Assembly (NCBI GenBank): GCA_900549485.1
Contig: UROG01000011.1
Location: 1-52,815, forward strand
Length of the DNA: 52,815 bases
Source: an uncultured Eubacteriales bacterium
GTDB lineage: Bacteria > Bacillota > Clostridia > Oscillospirales > Oscillospiraceae
Reading direction: 5' to 3'
Positions 7,021-15,276 of this stretch are shown here, piece after piece. Under the pieces are notes generated by a model, which saw only the letters and a list, made by a program, of their open reading frames with translations, made no database searches and was not told the DNA's origin. The position numbers and the translations under genes are program-made. Position 1 is the stretch's first letter, and the number at the start of each line of letters is the position of its first letter.

Positions 7021-7680
7021 TCAGGCTTTGTGCGGGCTTGACGCTCCGGCGGCTCTTTCTTCGGCGGTCTGTTCTCTGCGGTGCAGGGAAAATTCACATC
7101 CGCAGTACAGCTGCCGGTATATGCCGTATTTTTCGGAAAGCTCAACGCTTCTGTCCTCTCCGCCGCGCTTTTTGAAGTCGGACGGGAGCCAGCTGACGCC
7201 CATTGCCTGCCCGATCTCCTCGCCGATGTTATTTATAAGCTCCGCATTTTTGTGGCGCGACACAGTAAGCGTCGAGCAGAAATAATCGTAACCGTAGTGC
7301 TTTGCAAGCCTTGCCGCCTCCGTGAGACGCAGACGGAAGCACTGCTCACATCTTTTGCCGCCCTCCGGCTCGTTCTCAAGACCTTTTATCCGTGCGTAAT
7401 AATCCCCGCTCTTATGACCTTCCGCAAGAATATCCACCCTGTCGGCAAGACCCATTTTCTCGATTATCTCCATCTGCGCTCTGAAGCGGCGTTCAAATTC
7501 CGCTTCCGGGTAGAGATTGGGGTTGTACCACAGCAGTGTAACGTCAAAATACTGCGTGAGATATTCAAGCACCGAGCTTGAGCACGGGCCGCAGCAGCTG
7601 TGCAGCAGGACGCGCACCGTGCGTCCGCCGCGCTTTTCGATTATTCTGTCAAGTTCCTTACGGTAATTTCTTCTGTTCAT
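7021..7680 (-). CDS. queH: Epoxyqueuosine reductase QueH
   Basis: Catalyses the last step of queuosine synthesis in tRNA, reducing epoxyqueuosine; QueH is the non-homologous replacement of QueG. The 219 residues carry the characteristic Cys sets: LLHSCCGPCSSS at about 27-38, CEQCFRLRL in the middle and YCGCEFS near the end, which in the family bind Fe-S and a second metal. The TLTVSRHKN segment is also conserved. No good Shine-Dalgarno is visible before the ATG at 7680, so initiation may be weak or unusual. Confidence 0.93.
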   Translation of the reverse strand: MNRRNYRKELDRIIEKRGGRTVRVLLHSCCGPCSSSVLEYLTQYFDVTLLWYNPNLYPEAEFERRFRAQMEIIEKMGLADRVDILAEGHKSGDYYARIKGLENEPEGGKRCEQCFRLRLTEAARLAKHYGYDYFCSTLTVSRHKNAELINNIGEEIGQAMGVSWLPSDFKKRGGEDRSVELSEKYGIYRQLYCGCEFSLHRREQTAEERAAGASSPHKA

Positions 7681-7808
7681 GAGTGCATTGTAACATACAT
7701 TTTCTCAAAATGCTATACATTATTCGGTCTGATGCGGAACGAACGCCGGATCGTCCGCCGCAGACCGGCAGTATGATCGCTGCCATTGCAGGAGAGGGCA
7801 TATTTGTG

Positions 7809-7837
7809 TTTACAGACGTTTTGAAATAAGATATAAT
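7809..7837 (+). promoter_or_regulatory. Sigma-A promoter of the deaminase-SGNH-MBOAT operon
   Basis: TTTACA (7809-7814) and TATAAT (7832-7837) with 17-bp spacing, 38 bp upstream of the deaminase ATG. Confidence 0.7.
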
Positions 7838-7875
7838 ATAATGAAAAATGTCTATATCTGACGGAGGGATTACCC

Positions 7876-8358
7876 ATGGATACCCGCACAAACAAGCAGA
7901 ATTACTACCTCGATATAGCGGACGCGGTGCTTGAGCGTTCCACCTGTCTCAGACGCAGGTACGGCGCGATAATCGTGCGCAGCGACGAGATAATATCCAC
8001 CGGCTATAACGGCGCGCCCAGAGGCAGACGCAATTGCAGCGACCTCGGCGTGTGTACCCGCGAGACGCTGAAAATTCCTTCCGGAGAGAGGTATGAGCTG
8101 TGCAGAAGCGTCCACGCCGAAGCAAACGCCATCATTTCCGCCTCCCGCCGCGATATGATCGGCGCGACGCTATACCTTGTCGGGCGCGACGCGAGGACGA
8201 ATGAGCTTCTCGGCGACGCCATGTCCTGTTCGATGTGCAAAAGGCAGATAATCAACGCCGGGATAGAAAAGGTTGTCATCCGTTCGACCGCCTCGGAGTA
8301 CCGCACGATAATGGTATCTGACTGGATAGAAAACGACGACTCTATTTTTATGCTGTAA
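7876..8358 (+). CDS. dCMP deaminase family protein (ComEB-like)
   Basis: Zinc-dependent deaminase fold of 160 residues. The zinc and proton-shuttle motif is HAEANAI at about residue 78, and the second zinc motif is CSMC at about 115. The YGAIIVRSDEIISTGYNGAP segment is typical of dCMP deaminases, which supply dUMP for thymidylate synthesis. The usual PCxxC is changed to SCSMC, leaving both Cys ligands. GGAGG precedes the ATG. It is followed 13 bp later by the SGNH protein, so it may share that transcript, though no functional link is obvious. Confidence 0.85.
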   Translation: MDTRTNKQNYYLDIADAVLERSTCLRRRYGAIIVRSDEIISTGYNGAPRGRRNCSDLGVCTRETLKIPSGERYELCRSVHAEANAIISASRRDMIGATLYLVGRDARTNELLGDAMSCSMCKRQIINAGIEKVVIRSTASEYRTIMVSDWIENDDSIFML

Positions 8359-8371
8359 GAGGTTTTGCATA

Positions 8372-9448
8372 ATGGACAAAAACCGTAAGGCAAACAAATG
8401 GCTTATAAGCACTCTGATCGCTTCGGCTCTGCTGCTGGCGGCTTTTGCCGGTATCTGCGTATATATTGACCCGTTCTGCCACTATCACGCTCCGCTTAGC
8501 GGATATGATTACTCCATCGTGGCGGAAACTGTCGGCAGTATGTATCTGAACGACGGAATAATAAGGCATTTTGACTTTGACGGAGTTATTACAGGCACTT
8601 CAATGACCGAAAACTTCAAGCCCTCCGAGGCGGACGAGCTGTTCGGAGGAAAATTTATAAAAGTCCCGCTTGAGGCTGCAAACTATGAAGAGATCAACAC
8701 CCAGATAAAGCGTATTTACAAACACGGAAAAGATCCGAAATACATAATACGCAGCCTGGACAGTTCTTCTCTTTTTTGGGAAAAGGATAAGAAAAACCGC
8801 GATTTTTCCGATGCGGAATATCTCTATAACGATAACCCCTTCGACGACGTAAAATATCTGTTCAACTTCGATGTTTTTACCAAATATACCGTTAATGTGC
8901 TGAAAGCCCGTATGCAGAGAGACGGCTCGCCCTTAGACCTTGACATATATTGCAGATGGGATCATCCCACGGGTAAGGATGTCGTGTTAGCGTCATATAC
9001 TGTTAATACCGCCGATGAGAAAGCGGTTTTTACGCAGGAGGACAAAGTGCAGGTATTGGAAAATATCCGGCTCAATATTACGGATATTGCGTACAAGCAT
9101 CCGGAAACGACCTTTATTTGCTTCTTCCCCCCGTACAGCATATGCAGCTGGGAAAAGCTGAACGCCGAGAAAACGCTTAATCGTACAATTGAAGCTCAGC
9201 GGACGGCGGCGGAGGAGCTTCTGAAATGTCCGAACATCAAGCTGTTCGGCTTTGATAATCAGTATGATATAATATGCGATCTTGAAAATTACAGAGACGA
9301 AAGCCATTATTGCGCCGCCATCAATTCCGAGCTTTTGAAAATGATGAGCGACGGCATCGGGCAGCTCACGCTTGGCAATTACGAGGATTATTTCGATAAG
9401 AACGAGCGGTTTTACAGCGATTATGATTATTCATGGCTGCGCGAGTGA
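8372..9448 (+). CDS. Membrane-anchored SGNH-hydrolase-like protein, MBOAT partner
   Basis: 358 residues with one N-terminal membrane anchor (about 10-32) and an external domain. A GTSMT element near residue 75-79 resembles the block I nucleophile motif of SGNH hydrolases, and DESHYC near residue 310 resembles the Asp-x-x-His block V. Proteins of this type (compare DltD, AlgJ, AlgX) are usually encoded beside an MBOAT acyltransferase and pass acyl groups to a surface polymer outside the cell. The MBOAT gene follows after 13 bp. The motif reading is mine and the substrate is unknown. Confidence 0.75.
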   Translation: MDKNRKANKWLISTLIASALLLAAFAGICVYIDPFCHYHAPLSGYDYSIVAETVGSMYLNDGIIRHFDFDGVITGTSMTENFKPSEADELFGGKFIKVPLEAANYEEINTQIKRIYKHGKDPKYIIRSLDSSSLFWEKDKKNRDFSDAEYLYNDNPFDDVKYLFNFDVFTKYTVNVLKARMQRDGSPLDLDIYCRWDHPTGKDVVLASYTVNTADEKAVFTQEDKVQVLENIRLNITDIAYKHPETTFICFFPPYSICSWEKLNAEKTLNRTIEAQRTAAEELLKCPNIKLFGFDNQYDIICDLENYRDESHYCAAINSELLKMMSDGIGQLTLGNYEDYFDKNERFYSDYDYSWLRE

Positions 9449-9461
9449 CCGGAGGTAGGGC

Positions 9462-10922
9462 ATGTTATTTAATTCATATATTTTCGTTTTTGTATTTCTC
9501 CCTGCGGCTTTGCTGGGGTATTTTCTGCTGAACCGGGCAAAGAAATATACACTTGCAAATTGTTTTCTGGTCGGAATGTCGCTGTGGTTTTACGGCTATT
9601 TCAACTATTCCTATCTGCCGATAATCTGCGTGAGTATCACGGCTAACTATTGCCTGTCAAAGCTCATACAATCCGAAAAGGCAAGCGGTATGTTTCGTAA
9701 AATTCTGCTTGCGGTCGGACTGGCGCTTAATATCGGCAGTATATTCTACTTCAAGTATTATGATTTCTTTATCGAAAATATCAACGCCGTTTTCCGCAGC
9801 AGCTTTGCCCTGAAGCATCTGGTGCTGCCGCTGGGGATCAGCTTCTTTACGTTCCAGCAGGTATCTTATGTGATTGATTCGTACCGCGGCGAAACAAAAG
9901 ACTACGGCTTTGCTGAATATGCGCTTTTTGTCTCGTTTTTCCCGCAGCTCATCGCAGGGCCGATAGTGCTCCACGATGAAATCCTTCCTCAGCTGAGAGA
10001 CGCTTCAAAAAGAAGCTTCAACACCGAAAATGCCGCGCACGGGCTTTACTTCTTTGCGATAGGTCTTTTCAAAAAAGTCATTCTGGCGGATACGTTCAGC
10101 GCGGCGGTCACTGCGGGCTATGCGGACGTATCCGTGATCACCTCCGCCGAAGCATGGCTTGTTTCGGTGTGCTATACATTGCAGATATATTTTGATTTCA
10201 GCGGGTACAGCGATATGGCGATAGGTCTCGGCAAAATGTTCAATATCGACCTTCCGCAGAACTTTGACTCGCCGTATATGTCAACCTCCATAACCGAGTT
10301 CTGGGGCAGATGGCACATGACGCTGACAAGGTTTCTGCGCAGGTACGTCTATTTTCCGCTTGGCGGAAGCAAAAAGGGTACGGCGCGTACATATCTGAAC
10401 ATAATGATCGTCTTTCTGGTGAGCGGGCTGTGGCACGGCGCTAATTGGACGTTTGTGCTATGGGGCGTGCTGCACGGTGTATTGAACGTGCTTAACCGCA
10501 TATTCAAAAAACCGTGGGAAAAGCTGAATGTTGTTACACGCTGGGCGGTCAATTTCATTTTGATCAATTCACTTCTGGTGGTGTTCCGGTCAGAAAGCAT
10601 GGGACACGCTCTGTGGTTTCTGAAAAGTATGTTTTCCATGCAAGGCGGCGCTGTCAGCTCAACGATTCTTAATGCATTTTCTACGCCGGAGCTTTATCTG
10701 CTAAGGGAGCTTCCGCTGTTCGGTCCGCTTTCGTATCTGATAACGAATTTTTCGCTGTGGTTTTATCTCGGCGCGTCGTTTTTCATTATCCTCAACGTGA
10801 AAAATTGCAGCCGAAAAGAATTCCGCCCAACGCCGATAAACGGAGCTGTAACCTGCATCTGCCTCTTTATGTCCGTTATGTCGTTTGCGGGCGTATCTGA
10901 ATTTTTGTATTTCAACTTCTGA
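9462..10922 (+). CDS. MBOAT family O-acyltransferase (AlgI/DltB/PatA type)
   Basis: A 486-residue polytopic membrane protein that moves acyl groups, usually acetyl, across the membrane to a cell-surface polymer. Family hallmarks are LPLGISFFTFQQVSYVID, DFSGYSDMAIGLGKM, the WGRWHMTLT segment with FLRRYVYFPLGGSK, and the catalytic WHGANWTF His at about residue 325. About 10-12 membrane helices are expected. It ends the operon started by the deaminase and follows its SGNH partner; no polysaccharide synthesis genes are adjacent, so the polymer cannot be named. Confidence 0.93.
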   Translation: MLFNSYIFVFVFLPAALLGYFLLNRAKKYTLANCFLVGMSLWFYGYFNYSYLPIICVSITANYCLSKLIQSEKASGMFRKILLAVGLALNIGSIFYFKYYDFFIENINAVFRSSFALKHLVLPLGISFFTFQQVSYVIDSYRGETKDYGFAEYALFVSFFPQLIAGPIVLHDEILPQLRDASKRSFNTENAAHGLYFFAIGLFKKVILADTFSAAVTAGYADVSVITSAEAWLVSVCYTLQIYFDFSGYSDMAIGLGKMFNIDLPQNFDSPYMSTSITEFWGRWHMTLTRFLRRYVYFPLGGSKKGTARTYLNIMIVFLVSGLWHGANWTFVLWGVLHGVLNVLNRIFKKPWEKLNVVTRWAVNFILINSLLVVFRSESMGHALWFLKSMFSMQGGAVSSTILNAFSTPELYLLRELPLFGPLSYLITNFSLWFYLGASFFIILNVKNCSRKEFRPTPINGAVTCICLFMSVMSFAGVSEFLYFNF

Positions 10923-11039
10923 ACGAACGCTTTATTTTCCGCATTTTACAATTACGAAACAATTTTGACCTTATCTATGAAACATTTTGCCTATATTATA
11001 TAGACAATCATCTTTTTCATTTTTCTCCTCTTAAAAAAT

Positions 11040-11081
11040 AACCGGCAATTCCAAGCGGTAGGAATTGCCGGTTAAATTTTT
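11040..11081. terminator. Bidirectional rho-independent terminator
   Basis: Perfect 13-bp arms AACCGGCAATTCC (11040-11052) and complement (11061-11073), followed by AAATTTTTT on the plus strand and preceded by an A-rich tract. It separates the MBOAT gene from the convergent phosphatase gene. The rest of 10923-11182 is AT-rich with no gene seen. Confidence 0.8.
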
Positions 11082-11182
11082 TGCTCTATATCAGATGTTG
11101 TGTGCAGCGCACCCGCGCCGGATACCTGCCCCGATACTTATTATAGGCTTTTCCCCATGCCAAACCGCACGGTGAAAAGCTT

Positions 11183-11887
11183 TCATGCAAGCGCACCCGC
11201 TTCCTCGAAAACGGAGCCTATAAGCGCGGCGTAGTTTTTTACATCCTCATCCGCCGTGTCCGCCGGAGGAATTATCACAAAGCGCTTGCCCTTGTGCGGC
11301 ATCCCCGTGAGGATATCCCAAAGTGAATCGAGCGTTTCGCCGTACCATTCCTCCCACTCCATTTTCCGGCGCAGCTCATTATACAGTTCCTTGCGTGTTC
11401 TGCATGCGGAAAAATCTACCGTCACGCTCTCCCCATCCTTCAGACTTTTCAGCAGTCCCTCGCATCCCGCGTATATCTCATCCCACGCGGTCTGAAACTG
11501 TCGGGTGTACCACGGGTCGGCGATCTCCTCGCCCGTTCTGCCCGCATAGTCGAGAAGATTGCGCAGCTTTCCCTTGGGGTCGCCGTGATACACGCTGCTG
11601 AGCGTCCTGCGGTTGATCTCGTCCATATACACAATAAGGTCGTATTTATCATAGTCCGCGGCGGTTATACGTCTTGCCTTCTTGTCCGAGCAATCAATGC
11701 CGTGCGCGGCGAGGAGCTTTTTCATCGGCGGATACACGCCGTTGCCTATCTCTTCATCACTCGTTGCGGCAGACGATACATACACCTCGCCGTCCATACC
11801 GGCTTTTTTGAGCATATCGCGCATTATATACTCAGCCGTCGGGCTTCTGCATATATTCCCATAGCATATGAAAAGTATTTTTTTCAT
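11183..11887 (-). CDS. Low-molecular-weight protein-tyrosine phosphatase fused to a barstar-like domain
   Basis: A 234-residue, apparently two-domain protein. Residues 1-150 are a low-molecular-weight phosphatase: P-loop CYGNICRS starting at Cys8 and the general-acid DPWY motif at about 128. The C-terminal part from about 155 has the pattern of barstar-family ribonuclease inhibitors: VTVDFSACRTRKELYNEL, then WYGETLDSLWDILTG. Such phosphatases often control surface polysaccharide export, fitting the acylation genes nearby. The start at 11887 has AGGAGG at ideal distance. No barnase-like partner is visible. The domain assignment by eye is strong for the phosphatase and good for barstar. Confidence 0.85.
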   Translation of the reverse strand: MKKILFICYGNICRSPTAEYIMRDMLKKAGMDGEVYVSSAATSDEEIGNGVYPPMKKLLAAHGIDCSDKKARRITAADYDKYDLIVYMDEINRRTLSSVYHGDPKGKLRNLLDYAGRTGEEIADPWYTRQFQTAWDEIYAGCEGLLKSLKDGESVTVDFSACRTRKELYNELRRKMEWEEWYGETLDSLWDILTGMPHKGKRFVIIPPADTADEDVKNYAALIGSVFEEAGALA

Positions 11888-11985
11888 TTGTCTTCCTCCT
11901 GACATTGACTTCGGTCTTACCTCGCAGCCGCCGGTTTTGAAAAGTGTTGAAAAAGGCGGCCGTCGGCTTTATAATGAATATATAT

Positions 11986-12187
11986 CAGCTTGTCAAAAAA
12001 GTCCTTACAGGACTTTTTGCCTGCGCTTTCCGCCGAGCATTCTGAACGCGTTCAGAATGCTGTTGCCGAGAGCCTTGATATCTCAAGGCTCTCGACGGCG
12101 GTTTATCCGATTTGAGGCGGGCCTTGCCCCCTCAAGCTCCCCTGCTGCTCTGTTATCTGACTTTGGTGCATAATTCTTTGACAGCCT
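11986..12187 (-). repeat. Family A structured repeat, full copy 2
   Basis: Reverse-oriented counterpart of 813-1015, about 193 bp between TGTCAAAAAA (11991-12000) and TTCTTTGACA (12174-12183). It keeps all four hairpins of copy 1. In the third hairpin a T-A pair of copy 1 is a C-G pair here, so pairing is preserved. It fills most of the gap 11888-12217 between the divergent phosphatase and DUF1893 genes, so it could affect their promoters. No reading frame of note lies in it. Confidence 0.87.
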
Positions 12188-12217
12188 CATATATCTATAT
12201 TTCTTAGGGAGATCAGC

Positions 12218-12643
12218 ATGAACTATTACGAAAAAGCCGTCCGCACTCTTAAAGAGGGCGATTACACCTGTGTTATCTGCGGCGATAACGTTGATTATAC
12301 AAGCACTTTGCGCGGGGTGCAGCCGCTGCTCACGCCATATGAGCAGGGCAAGCGCTTTGCCGGATGCGCCGCGGCGGACAGAGTAGTCGGCAAGGCGGCA
12401 GCATTCCTGTATGTGCTTTTGGGCGTGGAGCGTGTATACGCCGGAATCGTCAGCAAACCCGCGAAGGAAGTTTTTGAAAAGTACGGCGTCGGGCTCAGCT
12501 ATGACCTGCTTACCGAGCTTATAGAAAACCGCACCAAAACAGGGCTTTGCCCCATGGAAAGCGCGGTGATAGATCTGGATGAACCGACCGGTGCGCCGGC
12601 GCGCATTAAAGAGACTCTTGCAAGGCTCAAGTCGGGAAAATAA
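12218..12643 (+). CDS. DUF1893 family protein
   Basis: A 141-residue protein matching the DUF1893 pattern: a cytidine-deaminase-like fold without clear activity, known from Thermotoga TM1506 relatives. Visible features are YTCVICGDN near residue 20, the RGVQPLLTPYEQG segment, GCAAADRVVGKAAAFLYVLLGV and a late GLCPMESAV. The paired Cys-containing segments resemble zinc or nucleotide sites, but this is inference. GGGAG precedes the ATG. It stands alone on the plus strand between two copies of the family A repeat. Confidence 0.8.
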   Translation: MNYYEKAVRTLKEGDYTCVICGDNVDYTSTLRGVQPLLTPYEQGKRFAGCAAADRVVGKAAAFLYVLLGVERVYAGIVSKPAKEVFEKYGVGLSYDLLTELIENRTKTGLCPMESAVIDLDEPTGAPARIKETLARLKSGK

Positions 12644-12649
12644 GGCGCT

Positions 12650-12715
12650 GCCGCGCTTTCCGCCGAGCATTCTGAACTCTTTCAAAACGCTGTTGCCGAG
12701 AGCCTTGATATCTCA
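12650..12715 (-). repeat. Family A repeat, degenerate internal fragment (copy 4)
   Basis: Matches the middle of copies 1 and 2, covering the third hairpin and half of the second, then stops abruptly inside the second hairpin at the acyltransferase stop codon. The third hairpin still pairs in the copy 1 orientation through two G-U wobbles. It lies between the convergent DUF1893 and acyltransferase genes. Confidence 0.75.
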
Positions 12716-13819
12716 GTGGACGAGCTTCCTCAGCACCGGAAGCTTTTTGAAAAGTATGCTTATCAGCGTACACAGCGCGGTAAGCGCGGCGGCTTTCAGC
12801 AGGTTGAAGAGAAGCCCGTCGGCAACGTGCAGCCGCTCAAACACCGTGGCGGCAAAGATCCAGTGCAGATAGTACACCGACATTGTATTGCTTCCGACAG
12901 TTTCCACAAGCCTGCCAAGCATATTTTCCCCGCGAAGGAATTTTTCGCAGCGCAGCGCCAGCATGAATACCCCCGCCGTCAGCAGTACGCACGGAAGATT
13001 GTCGTAGCTTAAAAAGACGTTGTCATACGTCTCGCCGGAGTATGAAGAGTTCAGCCGCCATTCCAGATACAGCAGCACAAGCGCAAGCGCGATCGCCGCG
13101 GCGCACAGAGCCGCCGGAACACGGCGCAGTCTGTCGGAATACCTGACGGCAAGCCCGCCCATCAGGAAATAAAACAGCATTGAGCAGTAGCGTGTGCCGG
13201 AAAGCGGCAGAAACAACTGCCACCCGCCGAGCTTTGCCTCGCTGAAAAACGGTATGACCGGCTGGATGAGCATAAGATCCTCGAACAGGAAGCAGAAAAC
13301 CAGCAGCACACCCATGAACGGCAGGATGCGCCACATCCCGCCCTTTTCCTCAAGCGCTGAGAACAGGCTGTGCAGCGCGGGAAGCCAGACGTATATACAT
13401 ATGAGCATCGGCATGAACCACAGGTGGTTCACATTTACCGCCGGAAAATTCTGCAATAAAACAAGTGCGTTTACCCACGTCGTGAGGTTATAGGCGGAAA
13501 AATCAAGTCCCTGATAAAGCCCTATTAAAATTATGGTTGCGGCGCGCCAGAAAACATACTGCGCAAAAAGCACAGCCGTATTTCTGAGGTGCTTTTTGCC
13601 GTCAAACGGGCGGTTCAGGAGCAGCGCCCCGTTCACCGCCATGAACAGCGGAACCGCGCATGAATTGAACGCAAAAAGAAACCTTCTCAGCGCCGGCAGG
13701 AACGCCATGTCCGGTGCAAACTCCATATCCCCGCACCACGGGAAATGCAGCGCACATATGCAGATAACGGCGGCGGTCTTGATAAGGTCAAGACTGCGCA
13801 GGCGTTTTGTTTCGGTCAT
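12713..13819 (-). CDS. Acyltransferase 3 family membrane protein
   Basis: A 368-residue polytopic protein of the acyltransferase-3 (OatA/OafA/WecH-like) group, which O-acylates surface sugars. Typical elements are the opening RLRSLDLIKTAAVICICALHF with its family His, an R/F-rich VPLFMAVNGALLL segment, NHLWFMPMLICIY and the YYLHW element near the C-terminus; about 10 membrane helices. The start at 13819 has AAAGGA upstream; the longer frame adds an unlikely leader. Its stop codon coincides with the edge of a truncated family A repeat, so its last residues may have been replaced when the repeat arrived. There is no SGNH domain. Confidence 0.88.
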   Translation of the reverse strand: MTETKRLRSLDLIKTAAVICICALHFPWCGDMEFAPDMAFLPALRRFLFAFNSCAVPLFMAVNGALLLNRPFDGKKHLRNTAVLFAQYVFWRAATIILIGLYQGLDFSAYNLTTWVNALVLLQNFPAVNVNHLWFMPMLICIYVWLPALHSLFSALEEKGGMWRILPFMGVLLVFCFLFEDLMLIQPVIPFFSEAKLGGWQLFLPLSGTRYCSMLFYFLMGGLAVRYSDRLRRVPAALCAAAIALALVLLYLEWRLNSSYSGETYDNVFLSYDNLPCVLLTAGVFMLALRCEKFLRGENMLGRLVETVGSNTMSVYYLHWIFAATVFERLHVADGLLFNLLKAAALTALCTLISILFKKLPVLRKLVH

Positions 13820-13989
13820 AACCCAAGTCCTTTCGGAGCATATTCGGAGCATATCATATATTGCCATAATAACAGAAATCGCATTTTTTGGCAATCAAAA
13901 GAAATCTCTGTGTTTTTTCTGCCGGCAAGGAACAAAAATGTCTCTGCGGCAATCATATAAAGTGATATATAAAGACGGAGGTTCTGCCG

Positions 13990-15225
13990 ATGAAGCACGT
14001 AAAGCTTTTTGTTTTTATCCTGACCCTTGCGGCGCTCATGCTCATGTCCGGCGCGGCGTTTGCCGACGCCGCTGTGGAGCAAGCCGGTGCGTCCGGCGTC
14101 TTTGACGCGGTGATAAACGATTTTGACAGCACATATTATAACGACGGAAAAACCGTTTTCAATAACTACGGGACTGTATACAACAACGGCGGCACCGTTT
14201 ACAATAACGGCGGAACCGTATACAACAACGGCGGTACGGTCTACAACAACGCCGGAACCGTGTACAACAACAGCGGCACCGTATACAACAACGGCGGAGA
14301 GGTCATCGGCAATTCTGACGGCGGAACGGTGATCGACAGCGCATCCGCGCCCGCCGATTCCACAGCAGAGGAAGCGGAAGGTGCTGCGGAATCCGGCGAT
14401 GCCGAAGAAGCGGCGGAAACACCGGTCGAGGACGGCAGACACCGGATAAGCCTCGCTGCGGATTACAGCCGCTTTGCGTTTATAGAAGGTCCCGACAAGT
14501 CCGGACTTGACTATTTCATGGAAGAGGACGACGAAATAAGGATCACGGCGAAGCCGGGCTTCACCCTGCTCAATTCCGGCGCAAGCACAGGCCGCTGCAC
14601 CATGCAGGACGACGGTTCCGTCGTGTTCAGCAATGCCGAAAGGGACGGGATACTTACGCTTGCCTTCAAGGTGGACGCCCCTGTCATTACTCCGGCATTC
14701 GGAACCTACGGCGAAGCGCAGCGCGTGAAGATCATTGTTCCTGACGGCGTGACGGTATATTACAGCACAGACGGCGGCAGCGCGGTCAGCGAGGAGGACA
14801 GCGTATACAGCGAACCCGTCGAAATTTCTTTCAGCTCCACCTTGCAGGTCATGGCGGCGGCCGACGGCGCGGAAAGCAGCCGCATAGTCTCAGGCCGCTA
14901 TCTCATCCCCGTAATAAAAGCCCCCGTATTTGAAAAGCAGAAGCAGGGGTACAAACCGATGGAGCCGCAGGCGATAACCGTTGAAAACACCGGCATCGAC
15001 AGGCTCAGGATAGAAAGCGTAACGCTCACCGGCGCTGACTCCGGCTGCTTTGTTCTCAGCAGCGAAGCCGGCGGAAGCGTCGAGGCGGGACAGCGCGACA
15101 GAAGCACATGGAAGGCCGCCCCCGCCGACGGTCTGGAGGCCGGAGAATACAAAGCCGCCGCGGAGTTTACATTTTCCAACGGCATCACGGCAGATATTGA
15201 ATTGAACTTTACTGTGACAAAATAA
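13990..15225 (+). CDS. Secreted protein with NNGGTVY repeats and beta-sandwich domains
   Basis: 411 residues. A signal peptide (about 1-25, ending AAFADA) is followed by about seven 7-residue repeats of the type GTVYNNG (about 54-105), then an acidic Ala/Glu linker. Residues about 235-310 resemble the chitobiase C-terminal/Fn3-like fold (PVITPAFGTYGEAQRV, VYYSTDGG). The final 100 residues look like an immunoglobulin-like surface module. There is no sorting signal or transmembrane anchor, so it is probably released or held non-covalently. GGAGG precedes the ATG. Function is unknown; a surface solenoid or adhesin role is inference. Confidence 0.75.
   Translation: MKHVKLFVFILTLAALMLMSGAAFADAAVEQAGASGVFDAVINDFDSTYYNDGKTVFNNYGTVYNNGGTVYNNGGTVYNNGGTVYNNAGTVYNNSGTVYNNGGEVIGNSDGGTVIDSASAPADSTAEEAEGAAESGDAEEAAETPVEDGRHRISLAADYSRFAFIEGPDKSGLDYFMEEDDEIRITAKPGFTLLNSGASTGRCTMQDDGSVVFSNAERDGILTLAFKVDAPVITPAFGTYGEAQRVKIIVPDGVTVYYSTDGGSAVSEEDSVYSEPVEISFSSTLQVMAAADGAESSRIVSGRYLIPVIKAPVFEKQKQGYKPMEPQAITVENTGIDRLRIESVTLTGADSGCFVLSSEAGGSVEAGQRDRSTWKAAPADGLEAGEYKAAAEFTFSNGITADIELNFTVTK
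14148..14310 (+). repeat. 21-bp coding tandem repeats (GTVYNNG units)
   Basis: About seven in-frame units of 21 bp encoding GTVYNNG with substitutions at the last residue and a leading variant KTVFNNY. Synonymous differences between units suggest the protein repeat is kept by selection. It is coding sequence, not a CRISPR or regulatory array. Confidence 0.85.
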
Positions 15226-15230
15226 GCTGA

Positions 15231-15276
15231 AAGCTTGTCAAAAAGTCCTTGCATGACTTTTTGACAAGCTTTTCGT
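15231..15276. terminator. 17-bp perfect palindrome, solo family A end serving as terminator
   Basis: Arms AAGCTTGTCAAAAAGTC (15231-15247) and its exact complement (15255-15271) with a 7-base loop. The sequence matches the last hairpin of the family A repeat (TGTCAAAAAAGTCC and complement), extended by the AAGCT that flanks both full copies. It lies between the convergent secreted-protein gene and sigF and has T-rich 3' sides on both strands, so it can terminate both. Confidence 0.7.
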
